Shown here one piece after another: positions 59,829-64,000 of a DNA stretch of 64,000 bases; position 1 is the stretch's first letter; each line of letters starts with the position of its first letter. The stretch lies in contig JAECQY010000006.1 of NCBI GenBank assembly GCA_016000045.1, positions 51,653-115,652 on the forward strand, written 5' to 3'. This stretch comes from Myxococcaceae bacterium (GTDB lineage Bacteria > Myxococcota > UBA727 > JABDBI01). The notes beneath the pieces were generated by a model. The model worked only from the letters and a program-made list of their open reading frames with translations. It made no database searches and was not told the DNA's origin. The position numbers and the translations under genes are program-made.

Positions 59829-61985
59829 ATGAATAAGATGGCAGGTTTATCAAGCCTACGCGCTTGCTGTTTGGTCTTTGGATGTTTTATTTCGCCTTGT
59901 TTACCAGCCATGACAAACGATTCTGGGGGTGGTTTCGCAAAAAATCGTCATGGACAGAATGCTGCTCAGCCTCAGGCTAATACCAACCTTGCTTTGTTGC
60001 CGATACCGTTGCCATCGCAGAGAGTTTCTCAAACTGTGCAAGCTCTTCCGCCTATTTTCCCTCTGTTATCGGTGTTGCCTTTGCTCGATTGGCCACAATT
60101 GGTGGACAATTCTTTACAGGAATTTCTTCGTCGTTTATTGCGCTGGCGTCCTCGAACAGTGGATGGCAAGATAGATACGTCGCGTCGCAGGCTTGCTTGG
60201 ATTCGAGATGTACGAGAAGGACGTGTCAATGCTGGAAGCTTAACAACGGTGGAAGTACGAGAGGACTATCAAGGGCCGTTTTTTCCGGATCAGTTCTGCA
60301 CGGATCAGCAAGGGGTTTATTTCAACACCGGCATGAATTGGATTCGAGTCGAGGGAGATACACTTTGTGATAGTGATGATGGATTGATTTATCGACGGAT
60401 ACTGCGTCAACGCCCAAAACAAATTGCGTTTCGGATAGCAGCGCCGCACTTATGTCTTAAAGACTCTGGTGGCCAATTCGAAGATACAACCCAATACGCT
60501 GACCTAGTTGCGTCGATTTCCGCTGCTGACAGAAGCGAATTTGCGACGAATGTACTGAGGCTGCTCAAAGACTCCAATAAGCCGTTGCGAGGGATTACCG
60601 TAGAGGCTGCGACAAAGGTTGCTCGGCGAATATTGATGGCAGAGCGACTTCAATCGGAGGCGGCGTTAGCTTTCGCGTACACGGAGGTCTACAAATTGAA
60701 ATATCATGGGTATCGTTCAGCAACGGATGTTTTTGGGAGGGACGGAAGCTATATTCCGGCACGCTTAGGAGATGAAGAACGGAGTGGAAATTACACACTT
60801 GAACAGCTCAGAACCTCGTTTGATTCGATCTCAAGACTCAAGGCCCAAAAGGATCGCATCAGAAACGAAGACTCGGTTGTAAAAAAACTGCGAAAGCTGG
60901 TTGCTATCTTCGGATACGATACTAGCCAAGAAATGATCAACAGACCCCTGTTTGGTGAATACTTTCCAGAGGCTTCAGTTTCGGAGCGCATACCGCAATT
61001 ACCCGGGCATCGTGTTGTTTCAGTTTCCGGAGAAGGTAATGCCTGTCTTTTGCGCTCGGTGTTGATCGGTGTTTTCCCGGATCAAAGAGGTCGGATAGCC
61101 ACTTTGTCAAGCAGGGAGATACGAAACCAAGTTCGACAGGCAATTGGTGCCAGGCTTGCAGATCCAGAGACAGTTCGTCTGCTATCCCAAGATCATCGAG
61201 ACTACCTGGACTTATTTGGTCGGCAATCGCTGCCTGACAGCATGACACAGGAATCTTATTTAAATCACTTTGTTAATCGTGAAACGTTTGAAGGGCGAGA
61301 AATGATTGCTCTTCTGGCGCATGTGTATCAGCGAAGAATTTACGTTCACAATCAAGACCGGTATCTTGAAGAACAATTTGGTGATTCCAGGCATGAACCC
61401 CTGCATTTGCATTTCACTGCCTATCTTGGAACGGAGCCATTTCCTAATCACTACGATGCGTACGTGCCTGTACGCTTCATCAGCGAGTTACAAACTCCAA
61501 CTGAACAGATACCTCCCGGAATGACTGCATCGACAGACCCAAGCTTTGATTTCATGAACACAGAAGCCTTAATCGCTAGAGCCCTTGAAATAGTGAATTT
61601 GCTAGAAGCCAATTTTGAGAGTGGTCAAGAACCGAATGGAGAATTGTTTGTTGAATTGGAAAATATTTTGCGGTCTCCCTTGATTTGCGACCCTTTACAA
61701 CGATTTATCAGGCAAAAGCTACAGAAGATGCTGGGACAATCGTTGCACCGAGGTTATAGAAATTGGGATGACGATTCAAGGCCCCCACCTGGTGCGGGAG
61801 GAGCAGGTACTTCATCCACCAGAAGTTTTAGGCACAGGAGTGGATTATCATCTGCAACAACAAGTTCTGGTACCTGGCAGGCCTCTTCGCAAGTGAGCAC
61901 AGGCAAACAGCAACGGATTGACGCGAGCATTTCCCTTTCGATTCCTTCCAGGACAAGGCCATTTTTACCAGCAGCGAGCCACTAA
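59829..61985 (+). CDS. Exported OTU-like cysteine protease, copy 2 (candidate deubiquitinase effector)
   Basis: A 718-residue paralogue of the preceding gene, alike from signal peptide (SLRACCLVFGCFISPCLPA) to tail. Cys406 and His541 have the same 135-residue separation as in copy 1. The OTU core (RRIYVHNQDRYLEEQFGDSR onward) is almost identical in both, while the N-terminal part and the Ser/Thr/Pro-rich tail diverge more. The leader TTTGGAGT..GCTATGAA is shared with copy 1, so the duplication included the ribosome site. Both copies keep intact frames, suggesting selection on both. Confidence 0.78.
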   Translation: MNKMAGLSSLRACCLVFGCFISPCLPAMTNDSGGGFAKNRHGQNAAQPQANTNLALLPIPLPSQRVSQTVQALPPIFPLLSVLPLLDWPQLVDNSLQEFLRRLLRWRPRTVDGKIDTSRRRLAWIRDVREGRVNAGSLTTVEVREDYQGPFFPDQFCTDQQGVYFNTGMNWIRVEGDTLCDSDDGLIYRRILRQRPKQIAFRIAAPHLCLKDSGGQFEDTTQYADLVASISAADRSEFATNVLRLLKDSNKPLRGITVEAATKVARRILMAERLQSEAALAFAYTEVYKLKYHGYRSATDVFGRDGSYIPARLGDEERSGNYTLEQLRTSFDSISRLKAQKDRIRNEDSVVKKLRKLVAIFGYDTSQEMINRPLFGEYFPEASVSERIPQLPGHRVVSVSGEGNACLLRSVLIGVFPDQRGRIATLSSREIRNQVRQAIGARLADPETVRLLSQDHRDYLDLFGRQSLPDSMTQESYLNHFVNRETFEGREMIALLAHVYQRRIYVHNQDRYLEEQFGDSRHEPLHLHFTAYLGTEPFPNHYDAYVPVRFISELQTPTEQIPPGMTASTDPSFDFMNTEALIARALEIVNLLEANFESGQEPNGELFVELENILRSPLICDPLQRFIRQKLQKMLGQSLHRGYRNWDDDSRPPPGAGGAGTSSTRSFRHRSGLSSATTSSGTWQASSQVSTGKQQRIDASISLSIPSRTRPFLPAASH

Positions 61986-62099
61986 GGATAGGCTAGGAAT
62001 GCTGGTGATGTTCGCTGATGGGTCTCCTTATGAAACGGGTATATGGATCAGGAGAACATCCTTTTAAATGAGAAAACTCGTGCTTGAGTTGCGATTTTA

Positions 62100-64000
62100 T
62101 TAGAGTAGACCCCTCCAGACAATGCCGGGAAAAGGAAGACCCGGCAGTGTGCTGTTCCACAAAGTTCCATTGATGATTAGGTTATCTCCCGTTAAACCTT
62201 GCGCCAAACCAGGTGCCCATCCTGTCTGATTGCATGAGCAATTGATTTCATACATGACGGACGGTAGATTTCCTTGGGGGATAGCAAATAAACAGCCCCA
62301 ACTTGTAATATTGCTTTCAATCAGATACAATGAAACATTATTCTGTACAAAAGGGTGGTTTGCGCTACCTAAAGCGGCAAAGGAAATCTCGTTAGGGCCT
62401 ATGGAGCGAATCTGTGTCCTGTACAATTCAAGATGTATGGCGTTAAGTGAAGCCACTCCATTACTGCTTGCAACAGTGGCAGACCAACATGGACTCGCCG
62501 AAGAGTTAGCCCAAACGGAACTATTGCTGGCTGATAACAAAATCGATGCAACCGTTGCAGTGGCCGCAGGGCCAAATGCTGATTCGTAAGCTCCCATGGC
62601 GAATGCAGCAGCCGGAGAATCACTAGAAGATCCCGTCATGGCAAACGCTAGGCTTCTGTCGAGGATGATACTGCAGTTATTGATTTGTATTGAAACGAAA
62701 TCAAAAGCCCACGAGGAACATAAAATAGCTATCGAACCAGTCGGCGTTTCGGTCGCGGCTCCACCCATTGCAGTAACGTTGCTATTGGTCACTTCGAATC
62801 TTAAGTTGGTTCCTGTAATCCATGTGGAGCCTGGGTTATAATAGCTCATATGAGTTACCACGGCTATTGCGGCGCAGGGCGAACCTCTTCCATTAGCTCC
62901 CAGTGCGCTGACATTGCTGTCTATCGATGTAAATGTGGAATTTTCGATAATGAATCCGAAAGCTCCGTTTCCATACGAGCCCACCAAAGCAACTGCCGCT
63001 GCCATCGCGGAGTTAGTTGTCAGATGACTGTCAGCCATAACACGAGAGTTATTGGACGAAAACTTAAGCCCACCCCAAACTGTTGAAACTGAATTGCCGC
63101 AAGTAGATAGAACTGCAAGAGCGGCACTTGAAGCTCCAGAGGAAACAGCAGATATAGTACTGTTTATAGCAGACAATATGATGTCAGAAAGGATGGTTGA
63201 ACAAGATGTCGGGTAGATAACGGCCGCCAAGGCATTTCCAACCCCAATTGCTGTGACAGTGCTTTGATCGATACAGAGCGACAAGTTAGTTGCGTTTTGG
63301 CTCGGTTGCCATATGAGCGCCGAAGCTGTGCCTGCGGAGACGATAGAAATCGTAGAGTGCTTAAGTCTCAAATCTATATTAGACATTGAGGCTATATTAC
63401 TGCTTACAAACGGAGCAGATACCTCTGCAACAACTCGGTCTAAAGTAAAAGAAAAATTTCCCAACAAACCGGTTGTGGATGATAGCGCAAGTGATGCTGC
63501 GCTAGTTGCTGAAATCTCCCTAAAAATGATTGTAATATATAGCCCGTTTGTAATTCCAGAAAATTCCATTGTAACTGGTTGTGTCATACTACAGCGATAA
63601 AATACGATTGGAGAAGGAAGGAGGCGATGTACATAGAGGGTTGTATTTCGCAATGCTCCGCAATTAATCGATGTCTCGCTATTACTGCTTGTTTCGCTCA
63701 CGCTGAATGGTCTGGTTGAACTGTTAGTTGAAGTTAAACAGCCGGAGGTGGATGCATATGAATCAGTGGGTTTCAAAGTTTTTGAATGAGTTTCTCTTCT
63801 GGTTGAGGATTCGGTCAGGCTCTTACTGTTAGATGTTGTGTGAGTTTGAGAGCTGGAAATCGATCCATTGGAGCTATCAGTGCCGGTGAGAGAAAATGAG
63901 ATGGCTTCACTGCTTGACGCCGAATGAGAGGTTGTTTCTGGCAACTGAAAATACAACCCATACTGCACAGCAGGGTGTTCAGATGGCGAGTCTCCAATCG
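62100..64000 (-). CDS. Repeat-rich exported surface protein, N-terminus beyond the window
   Basis: At least 633 residues; the frame is open through base 64000, so the signal peptide lies outside. The visible start is a Ser/Thr-rich spacer about 100 residues long (SSSEAISFSLTGTDSSNGS and similar). Then come about eight degenerate units of 40-50 residues with motifs such as STVTAIGVGNALAAVIYP, NSTISAVSSGASSAALAV, NSNVTAMGGAATETPTG and SSVWANSSASPCW. The repeating N-S-x-hydrophobic strand followed by an Ala-rich strand suggests a right-handed beta-helix, as in polymorphic or pertactin-like surface proteins. No autotransporter barrel is visible at the C-terminus, which ends GIVWRGLL. It converges on the OTU pair. 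Confidence 0.7.
   Translation of the reverse strand, partial: IGDSPSEHPAVQYGLYFQLPETTSHSASSSEAISFSLTGTDSSNGSISSSQTHTTSNSKSLTESSTRRETHSKTLKPTDSYASTSGCLTSTNSSTRPFSVSETSSNSETSINCGALRNTTLYVHRLLPSPIVFYRCSMTQPVTMEFSGITNGLYITIIFREISATSAASLALSSTTGLLGNFSFTLDRVVAEVSAPFVSSNIASMSNIDLRLKHSTISIVSAGTASALIWQPSQNATNLSLCIDQSTVTAIGVGNALAAVIYPTSCSTILSDIILSAINSTISAVSSGASSAALAVLSTCGNSVSTVWGGLKFSSNNSRVMADSHLTTNSAMAAAVALVGSYGNGAFGFIIENSTFTSIDSNVSALGANGRGSPCAAIAVVTHMSYYNPGSTWITGTNLRFEVTNSNVTAMGGAATETPTGSIAILCSSWAFDFVSIQINNCSIILDRSLAFAMTGSSSDSPAAAFAMGAYESAFGPAATATVASILLSASNSSVWANSSASPCWSATVASSNGVASLNAIHLELYRTQIRSIGPNEISFAALGSANHPFVQNNVSLYLIESNITSWGCLFAIPQGNLPSVMYEINCSCNQTGWAPGLAQGLTGDNLIINGTLWNSTLPGLPFPGIVWRGLL

Noticed and set aside
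1..64000. CRISPR arrays, rRNA genes, intact insertion sequences, replication origin
   Set aside because: No regularly spaced short repeats, no rRNA-like stretches, no intact transposase genes and no DnaA-box cluster were seen.

Overview
The window looks like a chromosome segment of a Gram-negative bacterium from the deltaproteobacterial sphere (Myxococcota/Bdellovibrionota-like). This is inferred from the outer-membrane and lipoprotein genes, a CcsA/ResB cytochrome c system, a membrane pyrophosphatase, an ECF sigma factor of a type familiar from myxobacteria, a single bifunctional Rel and many Lcl/DUF1566 domains. It cannot be settled without a phylogeny. A type III secretion export-gate gene (sctV) together with exported eukaryote-like proteins (two OTU-type cysteine proteases, a FYVE-like zinc finger joined to a trypsin-like protease, a CHAT-like protein) suggests life with or inside a eukaryotic host.

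Layout. 1-4.55 kb: end of a CpsB-type phosphatase gene, rph, an LpoB-like lipoprotein, a patatin, an ECF sigma factor and ttcA. 4.7-9.7 kb: a surface island with a six-domain Lcl protein and an unknown membrane protein. 9.8-11.5 kb: prolyl aminopeptidase and PlsC. 11.6-13.2 kb: a graveyard (decayed toxin beside an intact antitoxin, cupin remnant, winged-helix remnant) and then an intact gene for a secreted peptide with the ten-cysteine pattern of animal macins, followed directly by a small membrane protein that could give immunity. 13.2-19.7 kb: engB, ccsA/resB, mraY-murD-ftsW. 19.8-22.1 kb: a helicase-like ATPase with a signal peptide and a beta-barrel-like C-terminus. 22.1-26.7 kb: pabC-like gene and a large exported CHAT-like protein. 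26.8-31.4 kb: RecB-like helicase, rnhA, GyrI-like protein, tRNA-Ser, a nuclease remnant and a small secreted protein. 31.4-34.9 kb: pabA and nucleoside salvage (udp, deoC, nupC). 34.9-39.3 kb: PP2C phosphatase, M23 peptidase, panC, glmU. 39.3-43.7 kb: peptide ABC transporter. 44.3-51.7 kb: rel, rpsP-khpA-rimM-trmD, thyA-folA, hppA. 51.8-55 kb: sctV and a SpoIID-like protein. 55-64 kb: an effector-like island with a frame-interrupted zinc-finger protease, two tandem OTU proteases and the end of a repeat-rich surface protein that runs off the window.

How the parts connect. Housekeeping genes form compact, often overlapping clusters for cell wall (mraY, murD, ftsW, glmU, M23, SpoIID), folate and thymidylate (pabA, pabC-like, thyA, folA), nucleoside salvage and translation. 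Between them sit accessory islands of exported proteins. The two large exported proteins at 23.2-26.7 kb and 55-57 kb share the same roughly 190-residue N-terminal module (signal peptide, coiled coil, fixed motifs) but carry different C-terminal enzymes, so they look like a modular effector family. The Ser/Thr-rich spacers in the Lcl protein (4.8 kb) and in the repeat protein at the right edge are also alike in style.

The strongest candidates for something undescribed are the bacterial macin-like peptide with its possible immunity partner, the helicase joined to a barrel-like domain, and the zinc-finger protease whose frame depends on a run of nine A and whose predicted nucleophile is Cys instead of Ser. 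All functional statements come from reading motifs and were not confirmed by database searches.
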